Assembly (NCBI RefSeq): GCF_007786455.1
Contig: NZ_VNJK01000001.1
Location: 2,697,765-2,761,764, forward strand
Direction: 5' to 3'
DNA: 64,000 nucleotides
Source: Paenibacillus agilis
Lineage (GTDB): Bacteria; Bacillota; Bacilli; Paenibacillales; Paenibacillaceae
Positions 41,923 through 52,001 of this stretch are shown one piece after another; position 1 is the stretch's first letter, and every line of letters starts with the position of its first letter. The position numbers and the translations under genes are program-made. The notes beneath the pieces are model-generated. The model had not been told where the DNA came from, did not search any database, and saw only the letters and a program-made list of their open reading frames with translations.

Positions 41923-43201
41923 GATGCCCCTCCTGTTCCTTTTTAAAACGGTTGTAATAGTTTCCAATAAGTTTCACTACATCAGCCGCTAAGCTATGTT
42001 GATTACCAGCACTGAATACTTGTCGTAAGCATTCTCGCTCGTTATCGAGATCAGCTATACAAGCATAGGAATAGGCAGCTTCTATGTAATTGCTGATAGC
42101 TCGGTTTATACTATTTACTCGAGTATAATAATCCCCCTTAAGCATGTAGAACCGTCCGACCTCACTCCTTTCCCTTGGTGTTATGTACGTTTGTTCGTGG
42201 ATCTTCGTCTCATAGCTTAAGATAAGATTCTCCATTTTATCTATATGATCACGCTCGAAACAGAATGCTATATATTCGTTTACTGCGTGTACGATAAAAT
42301 CGTCGTCGCAAAGTCTAAGGCTTTTCTCGAACAACTCAATGGCGAGATCGTCATTCCCTTTCTTTGCATTCAACATAGCACTGAGTAGCCTATCATTATC
42401 GGCCTCAATAGACGGCGCACATCTCCGGTATTCTTCAGTGTACTTCTCTACCAAGTCGTACTCTCCGAGATGGTAGTATGCCCCACGCAATATATCCACA
42501 GCGTACACACGAAGTTGACCCGTTTCCTGTTCATCGGTTTTGAGGAATGCTTTACAATACTCCACGCTTTCACTGTACTGACGGATAACATATGCATGTC
42601 CTGCAAGACAATAAAGGAGCCTTGCATACTCTCCGGCTGGAAGTGCGTCCCTGTACTTGAGTACATATTTCCCTGCTGGGTAGGTTTCTTGTAACTTACT
42701 AAAGTTGTTTCGTTCAATAAGGTATTCTTGAAACAAGGAGCGCGCTAAAAATGGCATGACTCCATGCCCCCGGGAATACAGTATGATCGTTTTAAATAGC
42801 GCTAATTTCAGCTCAGGATTTTCTAATGCATAAGTAGAATCAAACAGTTGGGAGGTAGCTTCATAGCTGTCTAGCTTCTCAGATTCAAGGAACTTTTCGG
42901 CGATTTTCGTTATGAGGTATGTTGGCCGTTTATCTTCAATAGCGTCTTTGAGAATGTCGTTGAGTACGTGAGGTCTTTGTCCCTGTTCAATGAAAGGAAT
43001 TAGATACGTCTCATAAGGTATTTGAAGGGCTTCAGCTATTGGCTTCAAGGTACGAAATTCAGGATTTCGACCGTTTTCAATTTTAGAGATCGTACCTTTA
43101 TTAATCGCAGCTAGATCGGCCAACTCACTCAGGGATAGCCCGGCGTTTGTTCTATGTTGTTTAATTAAATCCCCGAATGTAAGTGTCGTAGTTACAGGCA
43201 T
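41912..43201 (-). CDS. XRE-TPR transcriptional regulator, RRNPP-type pheromone receptor
   Basis: The ATG at 43201 gives 429 residues. Residues about 9-65 are an XRE helix-turn-helix (LIKQHRTNAGLSLSELADLA, KGTISKIENGRNPEFRTLKPI). From about 90 to the end are TPR-like helix pairs (AGHAYVIRQYSESVEYCKAF, GAYYHLGEYDLVEKYTEEY, RFYMLKGDYYTRVNSINRAI). This is the PlcR/AimR/AloR-like design, in which the TPR domain binds a small peptide and changes DNA binding. A propeptide gene overlaps its 3' end. Target genes are unknown; a palindrome upstream at 43354-43368 could be its own operator. Confidence 0.88.
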   Translation of the reverse strand: MPVTTTLTFGDLIKQHRTNAGLSLSELADLAAINKGTISKIENGRNPEFRTLKPIAEALQIPYETYLIPFIEQGQRPHVLNDILKDAIEDKRPTYLITKIAEKFLESEKLDSYEATSQLFDSTYALENPELKLALFKTIILYSRGHGVMPFLARSLFQEYLIERNNFSKLQETYPAGKYVLKYRDALPAGEYARLLYCLAGHAYVIRQYSESVEYCKAFLKTDEQETGQLRVYAVDILRGAYYHLGEYDLVEKYTEEYRRCAPSIEADNDRLLSAMLNAKKGNDDLAIELFEKSLRLCDDDFIVHAVNEYIAFCFERDHIDKMENLILSYETKIHEQTYITPRERSEVGRFYMLKGDYYTRVNSINRAISNYIEAAYSYACIADLDNERECLRQVFSAGNQHSLAADVVKLIGNYYNRFKKEQEGHHEE

Positions 43202-43353
43202 CTTACATTCACGTCCTTTTTCAATATTTAAACGTACTGACAACATGAGAAATATGCGACTAAGTAAATTATGAGGTATAAAAAATAGAGGAAATTTATG
43301 GCTTATTAGCTATATTAGATTACAATGGACCTTAATGTGTTGTCAATTAAATA

Positions 43354-43368
43354 TCGAACAGTGTTCGA
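43354..43368. promoter_or_regulatory. Candidate operator for the XRE-TPR regulator
   Basis: TCGAACA-G-TGTTCGA, a perfect 7+1+7 palindrome about 150 bases upstream of the receptor start, with further TTCGAA half-sites nearby. Confidence 0.5.
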
Positions 43369-43602
43369 AGGAAACGCATATTGATAAAAATTCGAACAAC
43401 TTTTACCCAGATATCCTGTACTATTATAAAAAAATACAATAGGAATTATGAATGTCTAAGAAGAATAAGTAACAATTAATTGGAAAGAGGTTTCGAAGCG
43501 AGTTGAATTTCGAATTGTGTGGTATCTTCTTTGAGCGATAATTATAGCAGGATATAACAGCTTGTCAATTAATTAAGTTTCTCTAAAAAAATTAAAAACA
43601 AG

Positions 43603-43633
43603 AAAAAAAGCACCTTCAATTAAGGGTGCTTTT
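43603..43633 (-). terminator. Terminator after the oxidoreductase gene
   Basis: AAGCACCTT/AAGGGTGCTT stem, then TTTTTTTCTTG on the minus strand, after the gene at 43740-44393. Confidence 0.85.
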
Positions 43634-43739
43634 CTGTGTAAATCAACATTCAGAAAATTACTGCTCTTACCTACATTTACGAGAAAATATCATGCAAAAT
43701 GCTGAAAGCTTAGTAGTTTCAAAGCATCTTCGAGCGCAA

Positions 43740-44393
43740 CTACTGCTCAGATCCCTCAATCAAAGATATCAGTCTCTCTCGAAACTCCGCCAAATACTTC
43801 TCCCGCTGCTCCGCAGAAACATGGGTAGGCTGCCATGCCGCAAAATAAGGCACAATGTCCATTCCTACATACTTTAACGTTCCATGCTCTATGCCATGCA
43901 AGTGATGCTCTAGAATACCCAGATCGTTTTCATCCTCATAACGCTCTGGCTCTGCACCAGTTGTAAACACAAGCATCGCGCGCTTTCCTTTTAATAAGCC
44001 GTTCGCAAACGTTTGGTTTCTTCCATACGCGAAGCCTGGCACAAACACGCGGTCGAACCAGCCCTTCAAGATTGCGGGCACAGAGTGCCACCATAATGGG
44101 AAAATAAAGATGACCAGATCGGACTCAGCCAACTTTTTTTGCTCCAGCTCGATATCTGGCGATAAGCTGTCATTTTCATAAGCATGACGTTGTTCAGCAC
44201 CATATTTCAAATAGTCTGGATTTTTCGGAGCTTGGAAATCAACCCAATCCGCCACAGGCTTGAACGCCATTTGATACAAATCAGAGAGCTGCGTTTCATA
44301 ACCTTGTTCGGCAAACAGTTCTATCGCTGCATCTTTAAGCGCACCACAAAATGATTCCGGTTCATGATGTGCAAGTACAATAAATGGATTCAT
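43740..44393 (-). CDS. NAD(P)H:quinone oxidoreductase, flavodoxin-like fold
   Basis: A 217-residue protein resembling the KefF/NQO1-type flavodoxin-like family: MNPFIVLAHHEPESFCGAL at the start, SDLVIFIFPLWWHSVPAILKGWFDRVFVPGFAYG for FMN and dimer contacts, and VFTTGAEP later. It probably reduces quinones or nitro/azo compounds with NAD(P)H. It begins four bases after the stop of the alpha/beta hydrolase gene, forming an operon. Confidence 0.92.
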   Translation of the reverse strand: MNPFIVLAHHEPESFCGALKDAAIELFAEQGYETQLSDLYQMAFKPVADWVDFQAPKNPDYLKYGAEQRHAYENDSLSPDIELEQKKLAESDLVIFIFPLWWHSVPAILKGWFDRVFVPGFAYGRNQTFANGLLKGKRAMLVFTTGAEPERYEDENDLGILEHHLHGIEHGTLKYVGMDIVPYFAAWQPTHVSAEQREKYLAEFRERLISLIEGSEQ

Positions 44394-44396
44394 GTG

Positions 44397-45173
44397 TTAT
44401 TCACCTTCTCCTCTCAGCAAAAACGTATCAACAATATGATTAAAATCAGCTGGCTTCTCCAAATAGGGAAGATGACCGCAATGCTCCATCACTACCACCT
44501 CGGATTGCTTCACCAGACGATGGATTTCATTCGCATAAAACTCAGGGACGAAATGATCGTGGACACCTCTTATAATGAGTACCGGACAGTTTAGCCGCTC
44601 CAGCTTGTCCCTCTGATCCACATCCGCCAGTTCATAGAACATCTGCTGCACATGCTTCCGATTCATCGTTTTCAATGAATGTTTAAAACCTCTAACGATG
44701 GATGGATGTTCAAGCACACCCATTTCTCTAAGTAGAACGTCAGCCCACTGTTCTCCCCCATCAGCTAAGTCAAGCAATCCGTAAATGCTCATTCGCTCAA
44801 TCCGATCATCAGTTCGAAGACGTACAAAGGAATTCACCATAATTAAACCATCAACCATTTCGGGACGATGATCAGCTAGATCAAGACCAACTCGTGCTCC
44901 TTTAGAAAGTCCGCAAATTGTACAAGATATAATATTGAGATGCTCTAATAAGGAGGCAATTACCTTCCAGTACTCCTGAAATCTGATATGTGATCCTTCT
45001 GACTGACCATGACCAGGCAAATCCACGGAAATGACCGTTCGATGCGTCTGAAAGTACTTTCGCTGATAGATCCAGTTGCTTGAATTGCCACCTAGACCAT
45101 GCAGAAATAGAAGGACAGGTCCCTGCCCCTCTTGTTGATAATAGATAGACTCGCTCCCGTAAGAAAATCTCAT
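44397..45173 (-). CDS. Alpha/beta hydrolase
   Basis: A 258-residue single-domain hydrolase. The oxyanion region is LFLHGLGGNSSNWIYQ, the nucleophile elbow is CGLSKGARVG, the acid is probably in VLIIRGVHDHFVP, and the His lies in MEHCGHLPYLEKP. The substrate is unknown. It is the first gene of an operon with the quinone oxidoreductase. Confidence 0.92.
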   Translation of the reverse strand: MRFSYGSESIYYQQEGQGPVLLFLHGLGGNSSNWIYQRKYFQTHRTVISVDLPGHGQSEGSHIRFQEYWKVIASLLEHLNIISCTICGLSKGARVGLDLADHRPEMVDGLIMVNSFVRLRTDDRIERMSIYGLLDLADGGEQWADVLLREMGVLEHPSIVRGFKHSLKTMNRKHVQQMFYELADVDQRDKLERLNCPVLIIRGVHDHFVPEFYANEIHRLVKQSEVVVMEHCGHLPYLEKPADFNHIVDTFLLRGEGE

Positions 45174-45522
45174 GCTGTCTCATCTCCACGATTCATACTA
45201 GTTGCATTATATGGATAGTAATAGGATTACCCGAACTATACCCAGCTAACACACTTATATGTGAAGTTTATCACAATATCATGTGGTTTCAAACTAATCA
45301 TCACTTTTCCTCACCAAGCCCACCTTCATATTTGACCAATTTGTGATACGTATCTGTATGAATGCTCCTTTCTTTCATTATTGGAAAATGGGCACTGTGA
45401 TAAGTAAAGTCGCATAAGATGCTTAACAGTAGACATAGGCGAATTTTGAGTAGTGTGATGTTTGCTCATTTAGACGCTATGTAAATGTATTGGCGCCAAT
45501 ATGAAAGGAGCGATAAAGAAAG
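45174..45522. other. Upstream region of the second DUF11 gene
   Basis: No gene seen. It separates divergent transcription units and must contain their promoters; I could not pick a convincing -10/-35 pair. Confidence 0.5.
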
Positions 45523-48500
45523 ATGCCAGCAACGATTACAGGAATCGTGTTTAATGACCTCAATCATAATGGTACATTTAACCCCGGAGAGCCGGGCATA
45601 CCTAATGTTTTTGTTGTGTTATTTAGCAGCTCAGCAGGAACCTGTACATCTGTGCAAACGGATGCGAATGGTAACTACAGCTTTTCTATTACGACTGCAG
45701 GAACGTATACCGTCTATGAGCCTGTAGCGAATCCAGGCGCTACCTGCCCACCTACTACCTTTACACAGCCTAGCGGCTTTACCGTATCCAACGGGCCACG
45801 AAAATTAACAGTTACCGTAACCGCTGCACAGGTTACTGGCAACGCCACCATTGCGAACCAAAATTTCAGCCACGACACGACAAATAACCCTTTATTCTGT
45901 ACAGCGACCATGGTTCAGTTTTCAGGCCAACCTACCCAGTGGTTTAATATTAACCTTGTAACGGGAACTGCTATCTCACAAGGAATTGTTAATCCAGCGG
46001 TAAGTATTAATGCAATTGGATACAATCCATTAGATAATTATATTTACGGCTATGATCGGACTAATAATCTCATTACCCGTGTAGATAGAAGTGGAAATGT
46101 TACAGATCTGGCTCCTCTTCCACCTGGATTGCCTGCGGATGATTATATTTGTGGAACTTTCGATTTGAGCGGATTTCTGTACCTGTTGGCAAGAGGGGCA
46201 TCCCGATTTTTTGTTGTAGACTTACGTCCCAATACTGCAACCTTTATGAAACTGGTTAATCCTGCAAATGGGTTTCAGGAACAGACGAGCAACTTCGGAG
46301 TTGCCTTTAGCAAAACACCAACCATTAGCGACTGGGTATTCCGACCATTAGATGGAAATTTATATGGGGTTGATCCATCGGGTCCTGTCATAAGAATTGT
46401 CCCTACGACGGGAGCGGTTACCAACTTAACGACGACTCCACTTGTTACCGCCACGTCCTTTGGTGCAATGGCTATTGATGCAGCGGACAATATCTACGCG
46501 ATCTCCAATACAAACGGGGGAATCTACAGATATACCATAACTGGAAATAAAGCAACTTCAGCCCGCTTCTCCACAACCATTACTACGAATTTAAATGATG
46601 CAACTCTATGTCCCTTTATCACCGTTGGCGTTGATTATGGTGATGCGCCAGATACAGGTGCAGGGAATGGGCCAAGTAATTATTCTACCTTGCTTGCTAA
46701 CAATGGACCACGGCATCAGACGACAAATACACTTTTCCTAGGAACACGGATTACGACGGAACAAGATGCTTTCCAGAACCCTACCGCCACAGGCGATGAT
46801 ATTTCAAAAGGGATACAAGATGACGGCTTAACCGTTCCTCTTCCTGCCATTGCAGTAACCGCAACGAGTTATTTGTTAAATGTCACGATAACGAATAATA
46901 CAGGAAGTCCAGCTAACTTGTACGGATGGGTTGACTTTAATGATGATGGTATTTTCCAAGCGAATGAAGCTGCACCTGTTCAGGTCGTCCCTTCACAGAC
47001 AGGGACCCAAATCGTCACGCTTCCCTTCACCGTTCCTGCAGGTGTCACATTAGTTTCAGGTCAGACCTTTGTAAGACTACGGCTTACAACTGATAATCTG
47101 GTGAATCAAAATACTTTGCCGACTGCAGAAGATACGAGAAGCTTAGGAGCTGCCGCGGATGGAGAAGTAGAGGATTACATTGTTCTAATTTCTGCTCCAG
47201 CCATGCTTTCGATTACGAAAACAGCGTCTACGCCCACTGCATTACCTGGAGATAGTGTGAACTATACATTCACGGTAACCAATACAGGCAATGTCACCTT
47301 GACGAATGTACGCATAGAAGACTCGCTGCTCGGACTGATTGATGTCTTGTCCAGCTTGGCACCTGGAGTCTCAACAACCATTATTGTTCAATTTATAGTT
47401 CCTCCTGGCACTTTGGCCGGTACCATTATCGATAATACGGCCACAGCTACTTCGGATCAGACTCCTCCTATTATTGATACGGCACAAGTGACGGTGTTAC
47501 CAAGCTTTAGTTTAGCGATTGCGAAGACAGTGGATCAAGTAGCTGTAGCCCCTGGAACCACGGTAAGCTATACGATTACTGTCAGCAATACATCCAATGC
47601 TCCTATTACCAATGTCACCGTTACAGACGATTTACTTGGTTTTTCCCAAGTGATCCCTTCATTGGATGTAGGACAATCACAAACGTTTTCGGTTCCATTT
47701 ACGGTCCCATTAGGAACGACTGCAGGTACTGTGTTTACGAATCAATCGGTGGGAACCTCTGACGAGACGCCACCTACCTCCGATACAGCGACGATTATCG
47801 TAACACCAATCCCAGATGCGATTATTTTCAAAAGCGTCACGCCACAAATTGCTGCCCCAGGAGAAACGGTCACTTACACCATTACGGTAACAAATGCAGG
47901 CAATCAGACGCTCACCAATGTACACATTGTCGACCCGACTATAAGTATTGATCAAACGTTTGCTGCGCTAAACCCCGGAGATACAGTTGTAGTTACGATG
48001 CCATTCGTCATCCCATTAACCGCAATGCAAGGCGATACAATCGTTAACGTTTCCACCGTTACAACCGATCAAACAGCTCCTGGGCAAGCCGATGCTGTCG
48101 TCACAGTCATCAGTGCACCTGGTATCTCGATATCCAAATCGGTCGCCCCTACCCAAGCCGCTGTCGGGGATACAGTCACCTATACGTTTGTTGTAACGAA
48201 CACAGGCAACACACCACTGACAAGCGTACAGCTTAGTGATCCGCTGCTTGGAATTATCCAATCCATTGGCTCGCTTGCAGTAGGAGAATCGCGAACGATT
48301 ACCTTCCCATTCGTTGTTTCTAGCTCTAGCAGCAATCCGTTCATCAATACCGCGACAGTAACCGGCACTGCTGGAACGCAGTCGGTTCAAGACAGTTCAA
48401 CGGCCGCTCTAGCCCTACTGCTTCCAGCCTTCACGGTAGCAAAATCCGTCAATCAGCCACAGGCCAATCCGGGTGATACCGTCATGTTCACGATAACCGT

Positions 48501-50655
48501 CACCAATACCGGAAATATCGACCTGACGAATGTTGTTATCTCTGATCCCGTTCTGTCTTACCAAACGACGATTGACACACTTGCTACAGGTGCAAGTGTA
48601 ATTGAATCGATTCCATTTACTATTCCAAATGACGCAACCCCAGGGTCGACCATCACAAATGTCGTTACCGTGACGCCAACAGAAACGGGCCCCCAGCAGG
48701 ATACAACAACCATTACGGTAAACGAAGTACCTGACATCACCATTACCAAAACGCCAGATCAGCCTAATGGACTGCCGGGTGATACAATTACGTATACAAT
48801 TACGGTCACCAACACTGGAAATATCCCTTTAACAAATGTAACTGTAAGCGATCCGTTCCTTGGGTTCAGCACGAATATTCCTACACTCGCAGTAGGTCAA
48901 TCTCAAAGCTTCGCGCCTACCTTCACGATACCTGCGGGAACCGCTATTGGCACTATTATTAGGAATGTGAGTACGGTCACTTCTGATCAGACACCGCCTG
49001 AGGATGATAATGCTACTGTTTTAGTCAATCCATTACCGCCATTATTAACGCTTGTGAAAACGACTGATCGTTTTACAGCCGCACCTGGAGATACCGTTAA
49101 TTATACGATTACCGTAACGAACCCTGGAACTGTAAGCCTGACCAATGTCTTCTTCAATGATGATATACTTGGTATTAATCAAACCGTTGGTACGTTAGAT
49201 CCGGGCCAAAGTCAGGCATTTACGTTCGCATTTACGATTCCTGCTGGAACACCAAGCGGTACCGTTATTGTAAATACGGCAGTGGCTGAGTCGGATCAGA
49301 CTAATCCGGAAGAAGGCCGCACCTCTGTAACGATTGATCCTGCTCCTCTATTACAAATTACGAAAACCATTGATCCTTCTCAAGCCGTACCAGGTCAAAG
49401 CGTAACAGTGACCCTTACAGTGACCAATACAGGCAATGTTGATTTATCGAATGTAGTCATCGAAGATGCAGCGATAGATTTCCGATCAGTTATTCCAAAT
49501 CTGCCTGTGGGATCCAGCAGCTCAATTCCATTACCTTTCGTAACGCCTAACTTGCCAGCCGGCACAGTTTTGACCAATACTGCTACGGCCACATCCAATG
49601 AAACGGTTCCTACCTCTGCAACGGCATCGTTTACTGTACTATCTTTGATTCCATCGCTAACGCTTGATAAACAGGTGAATCCATCTGTCGCATCTCCAGG
49701 TGAAAACGTTACGTTTACGTTTGAGTTCCGCAATACGTCGAATGGACCGTTAACGAATTTGCATTTTACGGATGAGCTGCTAGGCATTGATAAGACGGTC
49801 GACTTTGTTCCAGCTGGATTCTCCGTTTCACTTACCCAAACGTTTACGATACCTGCTGACACCATCGGCGGGACTGTAATAACAAATACTGCGGTACTAA
49901 CCACTGCAGAAACTGCACCGGTTACAGCAACCGTTCAGGTTACTGTTCCTGCCGATCCTCAACTAACTATCAGCAAAACGGTCTTTCCACCGACTGCACT
50001 CCCAGGGGAAGTGGTATTCTTCAGCTTACATGGTGTTAATACCGGAAATGTACCACTAACAAATATTAGCTACAATGATCCGCTGCTAAGCATTAGCGGA
50101 ACTGTGGTTTCACAAGATGTCGGTGAGGTACTATCACTAATTATTCCATTTACGATACCTCCTACCTCAACTCCAGGTCAGCCGATCATAAATACAGCCT
50201 TTGTCGATTCAGTTCAGACTGGACTTCTAAGCACATCTGCAACCGTCAATGTTACTCCTCTGCCGATTGAGGTAACAAAGAAAGCAGATTGCCATCGCAT
50301 TTTCGTAGGTGATACGGTTACATTTAGAATAACAATGACGAACACAGGCAGTGTTACAGCTACCAACGTTCTATTGACCGATGTACTGCAGACAGGCACG
50401 AAATTCGTACCAAAAAGCGTCAAAATCGATGGCAAACATATTCCAGATGCCAATCCTCAAAACGGGATCTCACTTGGCAGTATAGCTCCCGGCCAATCTG
50501 TTCAAGTATCATTCGAAGTGAAACAAGTGTGCTTGCCACCTAAAGATAAAGTACGCAATACGGCTGCGGTAAACTTCCAACTTGACGATTTGGCTCCAGT
50601 GTTTACTGTTGAATCCAATACGGTAGTGATTCAAGTCGAGGAACATCATGAATAA
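45523..50655 (+). CDS. Giant SdrD-B/GEVED/DUF11-repeat surface protein (1710 aa)
   Basis: The protein starts MPATITGIVFNDLNHNGTFN, an SdrD B-like domain (to about residue 120), followed by a propeller-like region (IGYNPLDNYIYGYDRTNN, DNIYAISNTNGGIYRYTI; DUF6923-like) to about 370. A GEVED-type domain (YGDAPDT, LYGWVDFNDDGIF, DGEVEDYIV) follows to about 560, then eleven DUF11 repeats. No signal peptide or cell-wall anchor is visible. Repeats 1-11 correspond one by one to repeats 2-12 of the 24059-29002 protein, down to SLNV/SLAI..FSQVIPSLD and TLTISKTVFPP..PGE. The codon use is less GC-rich than in the first gene. Surface or spore-coat location is likely but inferred. Confidence 0.9.
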   Translation: MPATITGIVFNDLNHNGTFNPGEPGIPNVFVVLFSSSAGTCTSVQTDANGNYSFSITTAGTYTVYEPVANPGATCPPTTFTQPSGFTVSNGPRKLTVTVTAAQVTGNATIANQNFSHDTTNNPLFCTATMVQFSGQPTQWFNINLVTGTAISQGIVNPAVSINAIGYNPLDNYIYGYDRTNNLITRVDRSGNVTDLAPLPPGLPADDYICGTFDLSGFLYLLARGASRFFVVDLRPNTATFMKLVNPANGFQEQTSNFGVAFSKTPTISDWVFRPLDGNLYGVDPSGPVIRIVPTTGAVTNLTTTPLVTATSFGAMAIDAADNIYAISNTNGGIYRYTITGNKATSARFSTTITTNLNDATLCPFITVGVDYGDAPDTGAGNGPSNYSTLLANNGPRHQTTNTLFLGTRITTEQDAFQNPTATGDDISKGIQDDGLTVPLPAIAVTATSYLLNVTITNNTGSPANLYGWVDFNDDGIFQANEAAPVQVVPSQTGTQIVTLPFTVPAGVTLVSGQTFVRLRLTTDNLVNQNTLPTAEDTRSLGAAADGEVEDYIVLISAPAMLSITKTASTPTALPGDSVNYTFTVTNTGNVTLTNVRIEDSLLGLIDVLSSLAPGVSTTIIVQFIVPPGTLAGTIIDNTATATSDQTPPIIDTAQVTVLPSFSLAIAKTVDQVAVAPGTTVSYTITVSNTSNAPITNVTVTDDLLGFSQVIPSLDVGQSQTFSVPFTVPLGTTAGTVFTNQSVGTSDETPPTSDTATIIVTPIPDAIIFKSVTPQIAAPGETVTYTITVTNAGNQTLTNVHIVDPTISIDQTFAALNPGDTVVVTMPFVIPLTAMQGDTIVNVSTVTTDQTAPGQADAVVTVISAPGISISKSVAPTQAAVGDTVTYTFVVTNTGNTPLTSVQLSDPLLGIIQSIGSLAVGESRTITFPFVVSSSSSNPFINTATVTGTAGTQSVQDSSTAALALLLPAFTVAKSVNQPQANPGDTVMFTITVTNTGNIDLTNVVISDPVLSYQTTIDTLATGASVIESIPFTIPNDATPGSTITNVVTVTPTETGPQQDTTTITVNEVPDITITKTPDQPNGLPGDTITYTITVTNTGNIPLTNVTVSDPFLGFSTNIPTLAVGQSQSFAPTFTIPAGTAIGTIIRNVSTVTSDQTPPEDDNATVLVNPLPPLLTLVKTTDRFTAAPGDTVNYTITVTNPGTVSLTNVFFNDDILGINQTVGTLDPGQSQAFTFAFTIPAGTPSGTVIVNTAVAESDQTNPEEGRTSVTIDPAPLLQITKTIDPSQAVPGQSVTVTLTVTNTGNVDLSNVVIEDAAIDFRSVIPNLPVGSSSSIPLPFVTPNLPAGTVLTNTATATSNETVPTSATASFTVLSLIPSLTLDKQVNPSVASPGENVTFTFEFRNTSNGPLTNLHFTDELLGIDKTVDFVPAGFSVSLTQTFTIPADTIGGTVITNTAVLTTAETAPVTATVQVTVPADPQLTISKTVFPPTALPGEVVFFSLHGVNTGNVPLTNISYNDPLLSISGTVVSQDVGEVLSLIIPFTIPPTSTPGQPIINTAFVDSVQTGLLSTSATVNVTPLPIEVTKKADCHRIFVGDTVTFRITMTNTGSVTATNVLLTDVLQTGTKFVPKSVKIDGKHIPDANPQNGISLGSIAPGQSVQVSFEVKQVCLPPKDKVRNTAAVNFQLDDLAPVFTVESNTVVIQVEEHHE

Positions 50656-51098
50656 ATACGATAACCGACCTGCAACGGTTTACACTGAACGCCAACATCT
50701 TCCTTATCCATCTTGAATAGCACGTTCATTAAAAAGAACCGGCCTACTCTGTAAGATTAAGTACAAGTAATTGTACATTTATATCTTATAAAATGGTGTT
50801 TTGTTTATCATGTTACACATTTAATAAAAATGCACATTACTAAATGAAATTTTAGTGGTGTGCTTTTTTATTTTTCCTAACTTTCTCATTTAGATTTGTT
50901 AAAAGGCTAAACATTTTACAAGCATAAAGAAAAACAATAGAATAGGAACATTCGTTCTATTTAAAAAGAGGCGTTAATAATTGTATTAGTTTGAGTATTG
51001 TCCAAAGCATATTGATAGTAAATACCAGTTACTTGTATTCAAAGAGAACCGGCCCTTTATTCCTTTGACGGATTATTATCATGATTGTGTAGGGAGAA
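50656..51098. other. Intergenic region after the second DUF11 gene
   Basis: No gene seen. It contains the terminator at 50826-50868 and two short AGAACCGGCC blocks near 50737 and 51043, which look like a small dispersed repeat. Confidence 0.55.
50826..50868 (+). terminator. Terminator-like hairpin after the second DUF11 gene
   Basis: GCACATTACTAAA and TTTAGTGGTGTGC pair with mismatches; a TTTTTTATTTTT run follows. It is about 170 bases past the stop. Confidence 0.65.
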
Positions 51099-51747
51099 TT
51101 GATAAAAGCTCTGCAATATCCTATTGAACTAACAGTTGGGGATTACCGCAAACGTAAAAGTCATCAAGAATTAGAATTTATTACATTCAATAAAGGGAGT
51201 CATGGTAGAAAAATCAAATTTATACGTGTTAGTAAAGATACCGTAAAAAGATTGTTTCACTACATAGAAAAGGAAAGAAAATTCATTGACGAAAATCATT
51301 TATATTCTGAACAATTACCTAATGATGCCCCTATCTTTTTATCTGCAAACGGAACACCACTTACTTATCATGCTTGGTACTACCACTGGAATCGAGCAAT
51401 GAAAAGTAATGAAATAAGTTTAAATCCACATAAAGCAAGGCACTGGTTCTTTACTTCTCGATTACGAGAAATTTATAACGTTGCACAAAATGAATTATAT
51501 GAAGTCGAAAAATCCAGACACGATGACTGTATATGAGCATCATTTTGATGAAACGAAACATCGAGAAGCACATGAGAAAATGTTGGAGCAAATGCAGCAA
51601 AACGAAAAGGAATATATCAAGCAACAGCAATTATCGAAGAAATCAAAACCAAAGCTTGAAATTATCGAATCATCTATTATCGAAACTATCATAATATTAG
51701 TCACCATTCAAAAGCCTTTAATGATGAAGAGAAAGGTATTCACATAA
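51099..51747 (+). pseudogene. Truncated, frameshifted tyrosine recombinase
   Basis: The first frame (51099-51536) keeps the middle of an integrase catalytic domain, including NPHKARHWFFTSRLREI (H-x-x-R box), but lacks the N-terminal half. It shifts frame near 51490; the second frame (to 51747) carries NPDTMTVYEHHF, with the probable catalytic Tyr. The style resembles Tn554-type TnpB recombinases. No intact ends or attachment site were found. It is a remnant of a transposon or integrated element. Confidence 0.75.
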
Positions 51748-52001
51748 ATACTATTAAACGAAATGAAGAACTATATGAGCATTACAAAAAGCATAGTAGA
51801 ACTTATAAAGTAAATAATGCTCGTAAAAAGCCAGAGAAGCCCCCTATATTTGATGAATCCACTTTAAGAAGGATTTCCCCCGAAAGAGGATTAACAAACG
51901 CTAGAAAGAAGTATATGCAGCTTTCTAAAGAAGAATTGGTGAATAGATTGATAGCAATTAAACAATATGTTGCAGAAAATCAGAAGCGATTTCAACGTTA
52001 A
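51660..52001 (+). pseudogene. Remnant of a TnpC-like accessory gene
   Basis: This frame is open from 51660 to the TAA at 51999-52001 and encodes a charged, helical product ending SKEELVNRLIAIKQYVAENQ, with RISPERGLTNARKKY before it. It has no plausible start codon of its own at the open end. Its position after a Tn554-like recombinase suggests a TnpC-type or related DNA-transposition accessory protein, now truncated. Confidence 0.5.

Larger units (their letters stand above)
43202..43739. other. Intergenic region upstream of the receptor gene
   Basis: No gene seen. It is AT-rich, holds a 15-bp palindrome (43354-43368), more TTCGAA-type sites near 43388, 43492 and 43508, and the terminator at 43603-43633. 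Confidence 0.6.
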
